From CAZUYC01 sp964624475 (lineage in GTDB: Bacteria > Myxococcota_A > UBA9160 > SMWR01), in assembly GCA_964624475.1 (NCBI GenBank), contig CAZUYC010000015.1, positions 1-64,000 on the forward strand: a stretch of 64,000 bases of DNA, written 5' to 3'. The notes beneath the pieces are model-generated. The model made no database searches. It saw nothing but the letters and a program-made list of their open reading frames with translations, and was not told the DNA's origin. Shown in pieces: positions 17,156 through 25,440 of the stretch. The first letter of the stretch is position 1. Each line of letters starts with the position of its first letter. The translations under genes and the position numbers were made by a program.

Positions 17156-17554
17156 TCAGGGGTCGTAGAGCGCGACCAGAATCTGGGACACGTGAGCAAA
17201 GTCGCGGTCCAGGGTGACGAGCTCCACTCCATGCTCCATGGCGCTCGCGGCGATCCAGAGATCGTTCGTCGGTAGGGGGCGCCCCACTGCGCGAAGGAAG
17301 GCGTAGATCAGCGCATAGCGCTCGGCCGTCGCCTCGCCGACGGGCACGAGCCGGACCCGCGGGCTCTCGACGAATAGACGCAGCTCTTCGCGGTTTCGGC
17401 GCGACCGGGTACCCGCCTCGAAGCCGCCCAACAGCTCTCCCAGGACGATGCTCGGGAGGAGGATCTCCCCTGCGCGTCGCAGATGCCCGACGACGCCGTG
17501 ATGGCCGCGCTTGAAGGCCGAGTAGGCGGAGGTGTCGAGCGCGACGCGACTCAC
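17156..17554 (-). CDS. vapC: VapC-type PIN-domain RNase toxin
   Basis: 132 residues. The PIN acidic residues are all present: D7 (VALDTSAYSAF), the glutamate in IVLGELLGGF, the aspartate in TNDLWIAASA, and the last in LDRDFAHV. PIN toxins cut RNA, often tRNA or rRNA, with Mg2+ or Mn2+. The GTG start overlaps the antitoxin stop as GTGA (17551-17554), the usual coupling for this class. A longer open frame reading upstream through the antitoxin gene was rejected. The order is antitoxin first, toxin second. Confidence 0.92.
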   Translation of the reverse strand: MSRVALDTSAYSAFKRGHHGVVGHLRRAGEILLPSIVLGELLGGFEAGTRSRRNREELRLFVESPRVRLVPVGEATAERYALIYAFLRAVGRPLPTNDLWIAASAMEHGVELVTLDRDFAHVSQILVALYDP

Positions 17555-17817
17555 CGCCAGAGCTTGGCGTCGACCTGGCGCTGGGCTTCCACTGCCTTGT
17601 CGAAGCGAGCGGCCTCTGACTTCGACCACGTCGCGGCCAGCTCGTCCAGATCGTCGTACGCCTCGATGGCGGCGGAATCCGCGAGGCCCAGGCGCTCGGC
17701 GAGCAGGGCCAGGACGGTCTTGTTGAGGCTCTGCCGGCGACGCGCGGCCTCCCGCTCCAGCGCACTTCGCAGGCGCGAGTCGATCGAGCGGATGGTGAGC
17801 TGGTCGGGTGCAGGCAT
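17551..17817 (-). CDS. vapB: Ribbon-helix-helix antitoxin (VapB/FitA type)
   Basis: 88 residues from the ATG at 17817 (or 92 from an ATG at 17829). The N-terminal QLTIRSIDSRLRSALEREA is a ribbon-helix-helix DNA-binding motif: the beta strand QLTIRSID followed by two helices. The C-terminal half, with aromatic and acidic residues (AAIEAYDDLDELAATWSK), should wrap the toxin active site. It would bind its own promoter and neutralise the PIN toxin. The 17817 start is preferred because a strong promoter places the transcript start almost exactly there. The 17829 ATG has a short-spaced GAAGG upstream but would overlap the -10 box. Confidence 0.88.
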   Translation of the reverse strand: MPAPDQLTIRSIDSRLRSALEREAARRRQSLNKTVLALLAERLGLADSAAIEAYDDLDELAATWSKSEAARFDKAVEAQRQVDAKLWR

Positions 17818-17824
17818 GAGCTGA

Positions 17825-17853
17825 ATCATAGTGCCTTCATCGAGTGCCAGCAA
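17825..17853 (-). promoter_or_regulatory. Sigma70-type promoter of the vapBC pair
   Basis: Read on the minus strand, TTGCTG (17853-17848) and TATGAT (17830-17825) are separated by exactly 17 bases. Each box matches the consensus well, which is rare in this GC-rich window. A start about 7 nt past the -10 falls at about 17818, next to the ATG at 17817, so the message may be leaderless. The -35 box lies inside the last codons of the upstream amidohydrolase gene. Confidence 0.6.
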
Positions 17854-19660
17854 GAGGGGGCTGCGGACGCGGCGTGAAGGTCGGGGCCGACGCTGCTTCC
17901 GAGAACGCGATCCTTCCACCGAGGATCGTGTAGACCACCCGCGCCGTGGGAATCTCGTCCGCGGGAATCGCGGTGATGTCCTTGGAGAGGACGGTGATGT
18001 CGGCGAGCTTGCCCGGGGTGATCGACCCCTTCTGGTGCTCCTCGAAGGCGGCATGGGCATTGTCGATCGTGTAGGAGCGCAGGGCCTCCAGCGGCGTCAT
18101 CGACTGCTCCGGGTGGAAGGACGCGCCATTCGACATCTTCCGCGTCACCGAGGCGTGGAAGCTCGCGATAGGATCCACGTCCTCGACGGGGGCGTCGCTC
18201 CCGTTGGTGACGAGCGCGCCGGCGTCGATCAGGCTGCGCCACACGTAGGAGAGTTGGCCGGCGCGCGCCTCGCCCAGGCGCTGCGGCAGCCAGGGTCCGT
18301 CCGAGGCGGCGTGGACCCCCTGCATCGAGGCGATCACGCCGAGCGCGGCGAAGCGCGGTACGTCCGCGGGGTCGAGGTGCTGGGCGTGCTCGATGCGCCA
18401 GCGCAGATCGGTGAGATCCGGGTGCTGCCGGAAGATCCGCTCGTAGACGTCCAGGACCTCCCGGTTGGCCCGGTCGCCGATGGCGTGGGTGTTCAGCTGG
18501 AAGCCGTGCCGGATGGCGATCCGGGCGGTCTCTTCGATCCTGGCCGGCGGGTCCAGCACCAGGCCGGTGCTGCCGGGCATGTCGCTGTAGGGCTCGAGCA
18601 GCCAGGCGCCGTGGGACCCGAGGGCGCCGTCGATCATGCGCTTGATCGATCGCACCGCCAGGAAGGCGTTGGCCTCGGGAAGGATCCGGTAGTCGGGGAG
18701 CCGCTCGGCCAGCTTCTCGTTGGTCTCCTCCAGGCCCACCATCACGTACAGGCGCACCGGCAGGGCGCCCTCCTCGGCCCAGGCCCGGAAGCGGTCGATC
18801 TCTTCGAAGCTCGCGCCGGCGTCCTGGAAGGAGGTGATGCCCTTCGACAGGGCTTCCCGCCCGGCCAGCTCCATCATGCGCCGGGCCTCGGCCGCCCGCT
18901 CCTCCGGGGGACGTCTCTGGTTCCACGCGGCGATCGGGGCCTCGACCAGGCCCTCCGCCGCCTCTCGCAGCAGGCCCGTGGGGCTCCCTTGGGCGTCGCG
19001 GACGATCGTGCCGCCGGGCGGGTCGGGTGTGTCTGCATCGATGCCGGCGAGCTCGAGCGCAGCGGCGTTGGCGAAGATCGCGTGGCCGCTGGCGTGGGCG
19101 AGACTCACGGGGTTCTCGGGGGACGCCTCGGAGAGGGCGTGGTGCAGCGGAACGCCGTCGACGCTCGGCCGGGGCGCCTCCGTCCACTTCTCCTGGTGCC
19201 AGCCGCTGCCGAAGATCCAGTCGCCGGGCCGGGCCGCCCGGGCCGCCTTGCCCACCCGCTCGACGATCTCGCCCCAGGTCGTGGCATGCCCCAGGTCGAG
19301 GACCGTCTTCGCCCACCCGAGGCTCATGTAGTGGCCGTGGCCCTCGATGAAGCCGGGAATGGCCAGACGGCCCTCGAGCTCGATCACCTCGGTACCCGGG
19401 CCGACGCGAGCGTCGATCTCGCGGTTGCTGCCGACCGCCACGATCCTGTAGCCCTCTATGGCGATGGCCTCCGCCTCGGGCACGGCGTCGTCGACGGTGA
19501 CGACCCGGCCCCCCCGCAGCACGAGGTCGGCAGGCAGGGTCCGCTCCGAGGGGGCACAACCCGGGATGGCGACCGCTAGCGCGAGGCACAGAGCCACGAC
19601 GGCGAAGCCGGATCCATGATCCCTTCCCTCAGCGCGAGGAGACGCTCTTGATTCCCTCAT
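17837..19660 (-). CDS. Exported amidohydrolase, YtcJ-like, lipoprotein
   Basis: 607 residues. The lipobox is at about C35 (LALAVAIPGC). The amidohydrolase metal site starts with H108/H110 in FIEGHGHYMSLGW. It continues with GALGSHGAWL, LNTHAIGDRANREVLD, RWRIEHAQHLDP and TNGSDAPVEDVDP, the YtcJ-like (Amidohydro_3) pattern. KRMIDGALGS supplies the lysine-side motif seen in this branch. These enzymes hydrolyse amide or carbamate bonds of unknown substrates. The ATG at 19660 has a GGGGGCGAG stretch upstream. This puts its first codons 13 bp inside the divergent peptidase gene, whose TTG start at 19648 has its own GAGGAG, so one of the starts may be wrong. The 3' end abuts vapB and holds its promoter. 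Confidence 0.87.
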   Translation of the reverse strand: MRESRASPRAEGRDHGSGFAVVALCLALAVAIPGCAPSERTLPADLVLRGGRVVTVDDAVPEAEAIAIEGYRIVAVGSNREIDARVGPGTEVIELEGRLAIPGFIEGHGHYMSLGWAKTVLDLGHATTWGEIVERVGKAARAARPGDWIFGSGWHQEKWTEAPRPSVDGVPLHHALSEASPENPVSLAHASGHAIFANAAALELAGIDADTPDPPGGTIVRDAQGSPTGLLREAAEGLVEAPIAAWNQRRPPEERAAEARRMMELAGREALSKGITSFQDAGASFEEIDRFRAWAEEGALPVRLYVMVGLEETNEKLAERLPDYRILPEANAFLAVRSIKRMIDGALGSHGAWLLEPYSDMPGSTGLVLDPPARIEETARIAIRHGFQLNTHAIGDRANREVLDVYERIFRQHPDLTDLRWRIEHAQHLDPADVPRFAALGVIASMQGVHAASDGPWLPQRLGEARAGQLSYVWRSLIDAGALVTNGSDAPVEDVDPIASFHASVTRKMSNGASFHPEQSMTPLEALRSYTIDNAHAAFEEHQKGSITPGKLADITVLSKDITAIPADEIPTARVVYTILGGRIAFSEAASAPTFTPRPQPPLAGTR

Positions 19661-21426
19661 CTCGCCCCCGGACGGTCGTCTTCCTGATCGCAGCCGCCGC
19701 GCTCGCGGCGGCGGTGCTCGGATCATGCGGCCTGCCGCTCCGGTCCGGCAATGGCCCGCGCCCCATCGGGGCCATCGAGGAGCTCTACCAGGAGGCGCGC
19801 GCGCTCCGGGACGAGATCGACGTGACGCGCAGCCGCGGCTCGACCACGACGACGGCGGGCGTGGCGCTCACGGACGTCGTCGTGCGGTACGAGGGCGCCC
19901 GGGCCGAGCTGGAGCGGGTCCTCCTGGCCGGTGCCGCTCCGCCGCTCTCGCAGCAGGACGATCGCGCCCTGGAGGTCATGCGACGAACGCTCGCCAGCGA
20001 GCTCGTCCCGGAGGAGGTCGCGCGGGCGTCGGCCGGCAGCGGGGCCGGCGCGGAGGAGGAGGTCGACTGCCGCTACGACCCGCAGCTCGTGGCGAACGCA
20101 GAGGACGGGTATGCGGCGCTCTCGAAGCGGATCTACGCCTGCTTCTCGACAGCGGCCCACTCGCTCTCGTTCGAGGGTGAGGCGATGGATCGGTTGACGG
20201 TCTTCGGGCTGCTGGCGCTCCTCGACGACCCGTCCCGGCGCGAGGAGCTGTGGATGGCCTTTGCGCCGATCTGGCAGGCGGTGAACGGCGACAACGGGCC
20301 ACGCAGCCCCTACCGGACGCTCGTCCGCAAGAACAGCGCGCGCCTCCGGGACCAGGGCGAGCGACTCGGCGAGGCGGTGCAGGACATCGGCGTCGAGCCG
20401 GCGGTGATGGAGGAGTGGCTCGCCCGGGTGCTGCAGCAGTGGCACGACGTCACGCCCGACACGCCGATCGAGCCGTGGGATTTCGCGTACGAGGCCGGCC
20501 GGGGCACCCGGGCGCTCGGCGCGAGGATCCCGCGCGAGTCCCTGCGGCCGATCAACGACCGTTTCTACCGCGATCTCGGGGCCGACCCGGCGGCGCTCGA
20601 GGTGCACTACGACCTCGAGCCCCGGGCGAGCAAGGATCCGGTGGCGTTCACGACCTTCGGTCGCCGGCCGCAGACGCGCGGCGACGCGGTGATCCCCGGA
20701 GAGCCGTGGGTCTTCGCCTCCTACCAGATGGGGGGACTCGACAATCTGCTCGAGCTGCTGCACGAGACGGGGCACGCCGTCCACATCGCCGCCATCCGTA
20801 CGCGCCCCGCCTTCAGCGACTGGCCGGACAGCGACGTCTTCACGGAGGGGATCGCCGACATCGCCGCCCTGGAGCTCTACGAACCGGCGTGGCAGCAGCG
20901 CTACCTGGGGGCCTCCGTGCCGATCGAGGCGGGGATCGCGGCCAAATACGCCGGCATCGTCATGGACATCGCCTGGGCGCTCTTCGAGGTCCAGATGCAC
21001 CGCGAGCCGGAGCGCGATCCGAACGAGGTGTGGACCGAGATCACCCGGAGCTACTTCCGGATCGAGCCCCACCCCGATCTGGCCTGGTGGGCCGTCCGCG
21101 GCCAGCTCGTGGGCGCGCCCGGCTACATGATGAACTACGCAGCCGGCGCGATCCTCGCCGCCGATTTCCGAGCGCGCATCCGCGAGCTGCACGGCTCCCC
21201 TACCGAAGGGGACGCTGGCTGGTACGAGCGGGTGGCGCGAAGCCTGTACCGCTTCGGCCTCGAGAAGCCCTCGAAGGACGTGATCGAGGACTTCCTCGGC
21301 CGGCCGGTCTCGCCCCAGGCGCTCCTCGACGACATGGCGCGGGCGGTCGCCGGCGATGGGGATCGGATCCCGCTGCGAGTGCCCGCGGAAGAGCGCGGCG
21401 GATCGTCCGCTCGCCCGCTAGGGTGA
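19648..21426 (+). CDS. M2/M3-like zinc metallopeptidase, lipoprotein
   Basis: 592 residues. The TTG start with GAGGAG nine bases upstream opens a lipoprotein signal (TVVFLIAAAALAAAVLGSC). The gluzincin site is HETGH, H372-E373-H376 in LLHETGHAVHIAA. The third zinc ligand is E400 in VFTEGIADIAALEL. The family is the M2 (ACE-like) or M3 (oligopeptidase) group of clan MA; the spacing and the TEGIAD motif fit both. The substrate would be short peptides outside the cytoplasm. It is followed after five bases by the Orn/Lys/Arg decarboxylase gene, so peptide cleavage and basic amino acid decarboxylation may be co-transcribed. Confidence 0.87.
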   Translation: MIPSSRPRTVVFLIAAAALAAAVLGSCGLPLRSGNGPRPIGAIEELYQEARALRDEIDVTRSRGSTTTTAGVALTDVVVRYEGARAELERVLLAGAAPPLSQQDDRALEVMRRTLASELVPEEVARASAGSGAGAEEEVDCRYDPQLVANAEDGYAALSKRIYACFSTAAHSLSFEGEAMDRLTVFGLLALLDDPSRREELWMAFAPIWQAVNGDNGPRSPYRTLVRKNSARLRDQGERLGEAVQDIGVEPAVMEEWLARVLQQWHDVTPDTPIEPWDFAYEAGRGTRALGARIPRESLRPINDRFYRDLGADPAALEVHYDLEPRASKDPVAFTTFGRRPQTRGDAVIPGEPWVFASYQMGGLDNLLELLHETGHAVHIAAIRTRPAFSDWPDSDVFTEGIADIAALELYEPAWQQRYLGASVPIEAGIAAKYAGIVMDIAWALFEVQMHREPERDPNEVWTEITRSYFRIEPHPDLAWWAVRGQLVGAPGYMMNYAAGAILAADFRARIRELHGSPTEGDAGWYERVARSLYRFGLEKPSKDVIEDFLGRPVSPQALLDDMARAVAGDGDRIPLRVPAEERGGSSARPLG

Positions 21427-21431
21427 GGCGC

Positions 21432-22877
21432 ATGAACGACCCCGTCGACCCCCTCGGCCTGCGCAAGGACGCCCCGCTCCTCGATGCATGGCTCGCCTTT
21501 CGCAGCGCCGGCAACGCGCCGTTCAGCACTCCGGGGCACAAGCAGCGGACGAACCTCGTCGGTCCGGTGGTGCTCGACGACATTCCCCTCTACGGAGGGG
21601 TCGACACGGTTCGCCAACAGGCGGGCGTGCTCGCCGACGCCGAGCGCAGGCTGGCGCGGCTCTTTGGCGCGGAGTGGGGACGCATCTCGGTGGGCGGCTC
21701 CACGCACGGCAACCAGACGCTCGTGCTCGCGCTGTGTCGGCCCGGCGACCAGGTGATCGTCACGCGAAACCTGCACCGCTCGCTCCTGCTCGGCATGGTC
21801 CTGGCCGGGGTGACCCCCGTGTGGGTGCGCCCCGACGTCGACCCGACCACCGCCCTGCCCACCCGTGTACCCGTCGACCGCGTCGAGCGGGCGTTCGCCG
21901 AGCACCCGGCGAGCCGAGCGGTCTTCCTGGTGGAGCCGACCTGGGTCGGCACGCTGTCGGACGTAGCCGGTCACGCCGAGGTCGCCCACGCGCACGGCGT
22001 CCCGCTCGTGGTGGACCAGGCCTGGGGCGCCTACTTCGGATTCCACCCCGGCGTGCCCCGCCACGCGCTGCAGGCGGGCGCGGACGCGCTGGTGACGAGC
22101 GCGCACAAGACGCTGCCCGCGTACACGCAGTCCGCGCTGGTGCTGGCGCAAACCTCGCGGATCGACGCCGACCGCCTCGACCGCGCCTTCGAGGCGACGG
22201 CCACCACGAGCCCGTCCGGCACCATCGCGGCGAGCGCCGATGCGGCGCGAGCGCTGCTGGCGCGGGACGGAGAGCGGCTGCTCGGGCACCTGCTGCGGAT
22301 CGTCGATCACGCCCGCGAGCGGCTCCGGAAGGTGCGCGGGCTCGTGCTCCTCGACGACGTCGTCGACCGGAGGGTCCACCTCGATCGCGCGAAGCTCGCC
22401 ATCAACATCTCTGGTACCGGTGCGACCGGCCTCGCGCTCGAGGACGACCTGGTGGCTGCCGGGACGCCGGTCGAGCTCGCCGACCGCGACACCGTCGTCC
22501 CGATCATCTCGATGAACGACGACCAGGGGACGGTCGACCGCTTCGTGAACGCCCTCGTGGCGTCGATCGAGCGGCACCGCTCGGCACCGCGGAAGGTGCT
22601 GCCGTCGATCTCGTGGACGGTGGAGCCGCAGGTCGTGATGTTGCCGCGCGACGCCTACTTCGCTAAACACTGTACGGTGTCGGCCGAGGAGGCGATCGGC
22701 CGCGTGTCGGCCGAGCTCGTGGCGCCGTACCCGCCCGGGATCCCCGTGCTCGCGCCGGGGGAACGCATCACGCGCGAGGCGATCGAGGGGCTCCTGCGCG
22801 CGCTGGCCGACGGCACGCAGGTGCGCTACGCCGCGGACCGCACCCTGCGCACGTTCCAGGTCGTCGCGGACACCTGA
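21432..22877 (+). CDS. Fold-type I Orn/Lys/Arg decarboxylase
   Basis: 481 residues. Motifs in order are FSTPGHKQ (residues about 31-38), GGSTHGNQTLVLAL, VDQAWGAYFGFHP with the PLP-pyridine aspartate, and SAHKTLPAYTQ with the PLP lysine K226. The C-terminal domain includes YPPGIPVLAPGE, a signature of this family. The length matches compact bacterial members (YaaO/SpeA-like, about 480 residues), which lack the N-terminal wing domain of the acid-inducible enzymes. The substrate is arginine, lysine or ornithine and cannot be chosen from motifs. It lies five bases after the metallopeptidase gene. A second decarboxylase of a different fold is at 5.6-6.8 kb. Confidence 0.9.
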   Translation: MNDPVDPLGLRKDAPLLDAWLAFRSAGNAPFSTPGHKQRTNLVGPVVLDDIPLYGGVDTVRQQAGVLADAERRLARLFGAEWGRISVGGSTHGNQTLVLALCRPGDQVIVTRNLHRSLLLGMVLAGVTPVWVRPDVDPTTALPTRVPVDRVERAFAEHPASRAVFLVEPTWVGTLSDVAGHAEVAHAHGVPLVVDQAWGAYFGFHPGVPRHALQAGADALVTSAHKTLPAYTQSALVLAQTSRIDADRLDRAFEATATTSPSGTIAASADAARALLARDGERLLGHLLRIVDHARERLRKVRGLVLLDDVVDRRVHLDRAKLAINISGTGATGLALEDDLVAAGTPVELADRDTVVPIISMNDDQGTVDRFVNALVASIERHRSAPRKVLPSISWTVEPQVVMLPRDAYFAKHCTVSAEEAIGRVSAELVAPYPPGIPVLAPGERITREAIEGLLRALADGTQVRYAADRTLRTFQVVADT

Positions 22878-22908
22878 GCCGGGCCCGACCGGGCCAGAGC
22901 GGGGAAGA

Positions 22909-22996
22909 GCGGGGACGGTCTTCAGATGTTTCGAATATTCAGATTCTCCCCAGAGGGCGAATCTGAATAAGCCAAACATCTGAAGACCGTCCCCGC
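22909..22996. repeat. 88-nt near-perfect hairpin, REP-like
   Basis: The outer arms 22909-22931 and 22974-22996 are perfect 23-bp inverted repeats (left arm begins GCGGGGACGGTCTTCAGATG). Inner arms 22936-22946 and 22959-22969 add 11 perfect pairs (TATTCAGATTC and its complement). A 12-base loop and two 4-base internal bulges remain. The AT content is much higher than the flanks. It could be a terminator for the decarboxylase gene, but the size and symmetry fit a REP/MITE-like element better. A RAYT-type transposase gene is at 53.0 kb. No second copy was noticed in this window. Confidence 0.8.
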
Positions 22997-23008
22997 CCTG
23001 CCTATGAC

Positions 23009-23052
23009 CTCCGCGCGCCTTCGGCTCGCTGCGCGCGCCTTTCGGCGCTTGC
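23009..23052. repeat. GC-rich interspersed repeat, copy A
   Basis: This is one of three related intergenic segments built on CTCCGC-n-CG-n-CT-n-CG-n-CTCGCTGCGCGC and ending in CTTGC. The others are at 43176-43212 and 49981-50025. This copy lies between the hairpin and the end of the CocE-type gene. Confidence 0.45.
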
Positions 23053-23075
23053 TCGGTCCGGCCTTCCGGCGGCGG

Positions 23076-25148
23076 CTACTGGTAGTCGCGCGGGATCTTC
23101 TCCTCCCAGGTCTTCTCGCGCACGAGCGCGCCGTCCCGGAGCAGGCGCCGGGTGTAGCTCAGGGTGAAGTTCTCGAGGTCGCTGCGGAACCACGCGCGCG
23201 CCTCCCAGACGAGCGTGCGGTCCGGGAGCTCGACCGTCGTGCGGTACTCGCCGCGGACGGAGGTCGCTTCCGGATGATCGTCGCTGGCCTCGTGGGTGAT
23301 CGTCTCCTCGAAGCGCTCCGTGCCCCAGGGGTAGCGGCTGCCGCCGCTGTTGCGGGCCGTCACCCTCGTCGTCCGGCTCTGCGGGTTGCGGTCGATCGAG
23401 GAGATCTCGCCGTATCCCGAGACGGTCCCGGCGTCGAGGGTCTCGAAGCCCGGCAGCTGCGGGTCCTCCTCCGGGGGGGCGAAATCCGGCCGGGGCCGCC
23501 TTCCCTCGGGCACGACCGGGAGCACGAGCCTCGTGGGTTCGTCGCCACCCAGGCGGAGCGAGGTGGTCATCGGGTAGGGGGTCGGCCAGAGCATCGGCCA
23601 CTGGGAGTTGTTGATCGCGAGCCGCATCCGGTGCCCCTTCGGGAAGACCCATGACGTGAAGTGCATCTCGATGTCCAGGGAGACCTGCCGCCCGGGCACG
23701 AGTGGCTCGGGCTGCCTGGCCGATTCGCGGTGCGCCCCGTTCATTCCGGCGCCCGCGACCTGCGTGACCGTGCCGTCGGGCGCGACATCGGAGAGGCGCG
23801 CGAACCAGTGGGCCAGCGGCGCGTCGGCCGACACCTGGAGGAGCGCCCGGGGGAGCCCCAGGATCTCCAGCTCCTCCTCCAGGGGCTCCGTGTCATAGAC
23901 GAGGCTCATGGCGTCCGTCGGCCTCTGATCGTGGGCCGCGTCTCCCCACCACATCACGGGGCCGCCGGCTTCCACACCGGCCGTCGGGACGTAGCGAAGC
24001 CGGTGCGTGGCGGCGTCGGGGGCCTTCGCGCCGAGGCCATGGTCCGGCTGCGGGTAGAGCGTCCGCGCGCGGATGCGCTCGATCGGCCAGCCCTCCTCGA
24101 AGCGCCACTCCCCATCGACCTCTTCCAGGACGGGGCCCGGAGGGTGCCAGCGGCGCACGTACAGCGCGAAGCGCGGCTCGTCCAGGATCCCGGTGTCGCG
24201 CCCCTTGAGCCAGTGGTCGTACCAGCGCACCGCCTCGCGCCGCCACTCGATGCGCGGCTTCGGCTCGGCATCGTGCGGGAAGAAGTGGGACCACGGCCCG
24301 ACGATCGCCTTCACGGGCGCCTTCACGTGCTCGAGCATGCGCGGCACGCTGTCGCGGTAGCCGTCGTACCAGCCGCCGATCACGAAGGTGGGGACGCGGA
24401 TCGCGTCGTAGCGCGACCTCAGCGCCGTCCGGTCCCAGAACGGCCCGTCGCGCTGCTGGCGCTTGTAGGTCAGCATCCAGGGCCTCGTCTCGAAGCGGTT
24501 CCGGAAGTACGCCTCGTCGATCGCGTAGTCCGGCGCGCCGGGCCGCGCGTTGTCCAGGTCCTGGCTCATCTCCCACGAATCGACGTGCAGGATGCCGTCC
24601 ATGAAGTGCACGTCGTCCTGGTACAGGTCGTCGGTGGCGTCCACCGCGACGATCGCGCCGAGGGCGGGCGGGTTGCGCATCGCCATGTGGATCGAGTTGA
24701 AGCCTCCCCAGGAGATGCCGAACATGCCGACCTTGCCGCTCGAGAAGGGCTGCTTCGAGAGCCAGTCGATCACGAACTCGCCGTCTTCCTGCTCCTGATC
24801 GGTGTACTCGTACTCGATCAGCCGGCCCTCGCTGTTGCCGGTGCCCCGGATGTCGACGCGGGCCACGACGTAGCCGCGCCGCACGAAGTAGGAGTAGAGC
24901 GCGTGGTTCCGGGCCCGGGACTCGGCCTTGCGGTACGGAAGGTATTCGAGCAGCACCGGGTAGCGTTCGCCGGCCGCCCCTCCCGTCGGGACGAAGAGGT
25001 CCGCCGCCAGCCGCACGCCGTCCGGTAGCGGAATCCACGCCTCCTCCAGATCGATCCCGTAGGCCGGAGGCGAGGGCTCATCCGCCGCGGCCGGGGAAGC
25101 GTCCGCTAGGGCGAGCAGGGCAGCCGTGACGACGACGCAGCGATGGAT
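23076..25148 (-). CDS. CocE/NonD-family exported acyl hydrolase (X-Pro peptidase type)
   Basis: About 690 residues. The family N-terminal strand appears as YGIDLEEAWIPLPDGVRLAA, and a signal peptide lies before it (VVVTAALLALADASPAAA). The alpha/beta hydrolase has S146 in MFGISWGGFNS, an aspartate in GGWYDGYRD, and a histidine in IVGPWSHFFP. The C-terminal jelly-roll domain contains GHRMRLAINNSQWP. This family includes cocaine esterase, glutaryl-7-ACA acylase and X-prolyl dipeptidases. No ATG, GTG or TTG exists in frame before the signal peptide. The first standard start, GTG at 25016, would remove both the signal and the conserved strand. The coordinates use ATC at 25148 as a provisional start: it would give HRCVVV after the initiator and has GAAGGTGG upstream. 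Confidence 0.83.
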   Translation of the reverse strand: MHRCVVVTAALLALADASPAAADEPSPPAYGIDLEEAWIPLPDGVRLAADLFVPTGGAAGERYPVLLEYLPYRKAESRARNHALYSYFVRRGYVVARVDIRGTGNSEGRLIEYEYTDQEQEDGEFVIDWLSKQPFSSGKVGMFGISWGGFNSIHMAMRNPPALGAIVAVDATDDLYQDDVHFMDGILHVDSWEMSQDLDNARPGAPDYAIDEAYFRNRFETRPWMLTYKRQQRDGPFWDRTALRSRYDAIRVPTFVIGGWYDGYRDSVPRMLEHVKAPVKAIVGPWSHFFPHDAEPKPRIEWRREAVRWYDHWLKGRDTGILDEPRFALYVRRWHPPGPVLEEVDGEWRFEEGWPIERIRARTLYPQPDHGLGAKAPDAATHRLRYVPTAGVEAGGPVMWWGDAAHDQRPTDAMSLVYDTEPLEEELEILGLPRALLQVSADAPLAHWFARLSDVAPDGTVTQVAGAGMNGAHRESARQPEPLVPGRQVSLDIEMHFTSWVFPKGHRMRLAINNSQWPMLWPTPYPMTTSLRLGGDEPTRLVLPVVPEGRRPRPDFAPPEEDPQLPGFETLDAGTVSGYGEISSIDRNPQSRTTRVTARNSGGSRYPWGTERFEETITHEASDDHPEATSVRGEYRTTVELPDRTLVWEARAWFRSDLENFTLSYTRRLLRDGALVREKTWEEKIPRDYQ

Positions 25149-25180
25149 GGCGAGCGGGCCACCTTCACGGAGAGATCGGG

Positions 25181-25440
25181 GTGCGATGCCGGTGGGGCCC
25201 GTCAGAGTCGCTCCGACAGGGACAGGGGCTTCCGCAGCCGTCGAGCGAGGCGTCCAAGCGCGGCCCGGTTCGATCCTTCGCGGGGGAGGAACCGGCGGAC
25301 ATGCCCGATCTCCCTCGCTCGCGTCGCCTCTTCTGGCCGCAGCTCATGCGCCGCGTCTTCGCGATCGACGTGCTCGGGTGTCCGCGCTGCGGCGGCGAGA
25401 TGAGGATCCTCGCGGCGATCCATCCGCCGGGCGCTCAAGG
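25181..25440 (+). pseudogene. C-terminal scrap of an IS91-type transposase
   Basis: The readable stretch is SEASKRGPVRSF, then RLFWPQLMRRVFAIDVLGC, then PRCGGEMRILAAIHPPGA. This matches the well-known tail of IS91/IS801-family Y2 transposases, with CPRCGG and RILAAIHPP. No catalytic domain is present. The frame then runs into sequence that is antisense to the Sel1 gene. It overlaps the 3' end of the Sel1 gene by a few bases, so an old insertion may have trimmed that gene's end. The left boundary is uncertain. Confidence 0.72.

Noticed and set aside
22878..22908. GC-rich sequence before the large hairpin as a second terminator
   Set aside because: Only short imperfect pairs (GGGCC repeats) were found and no T-run.
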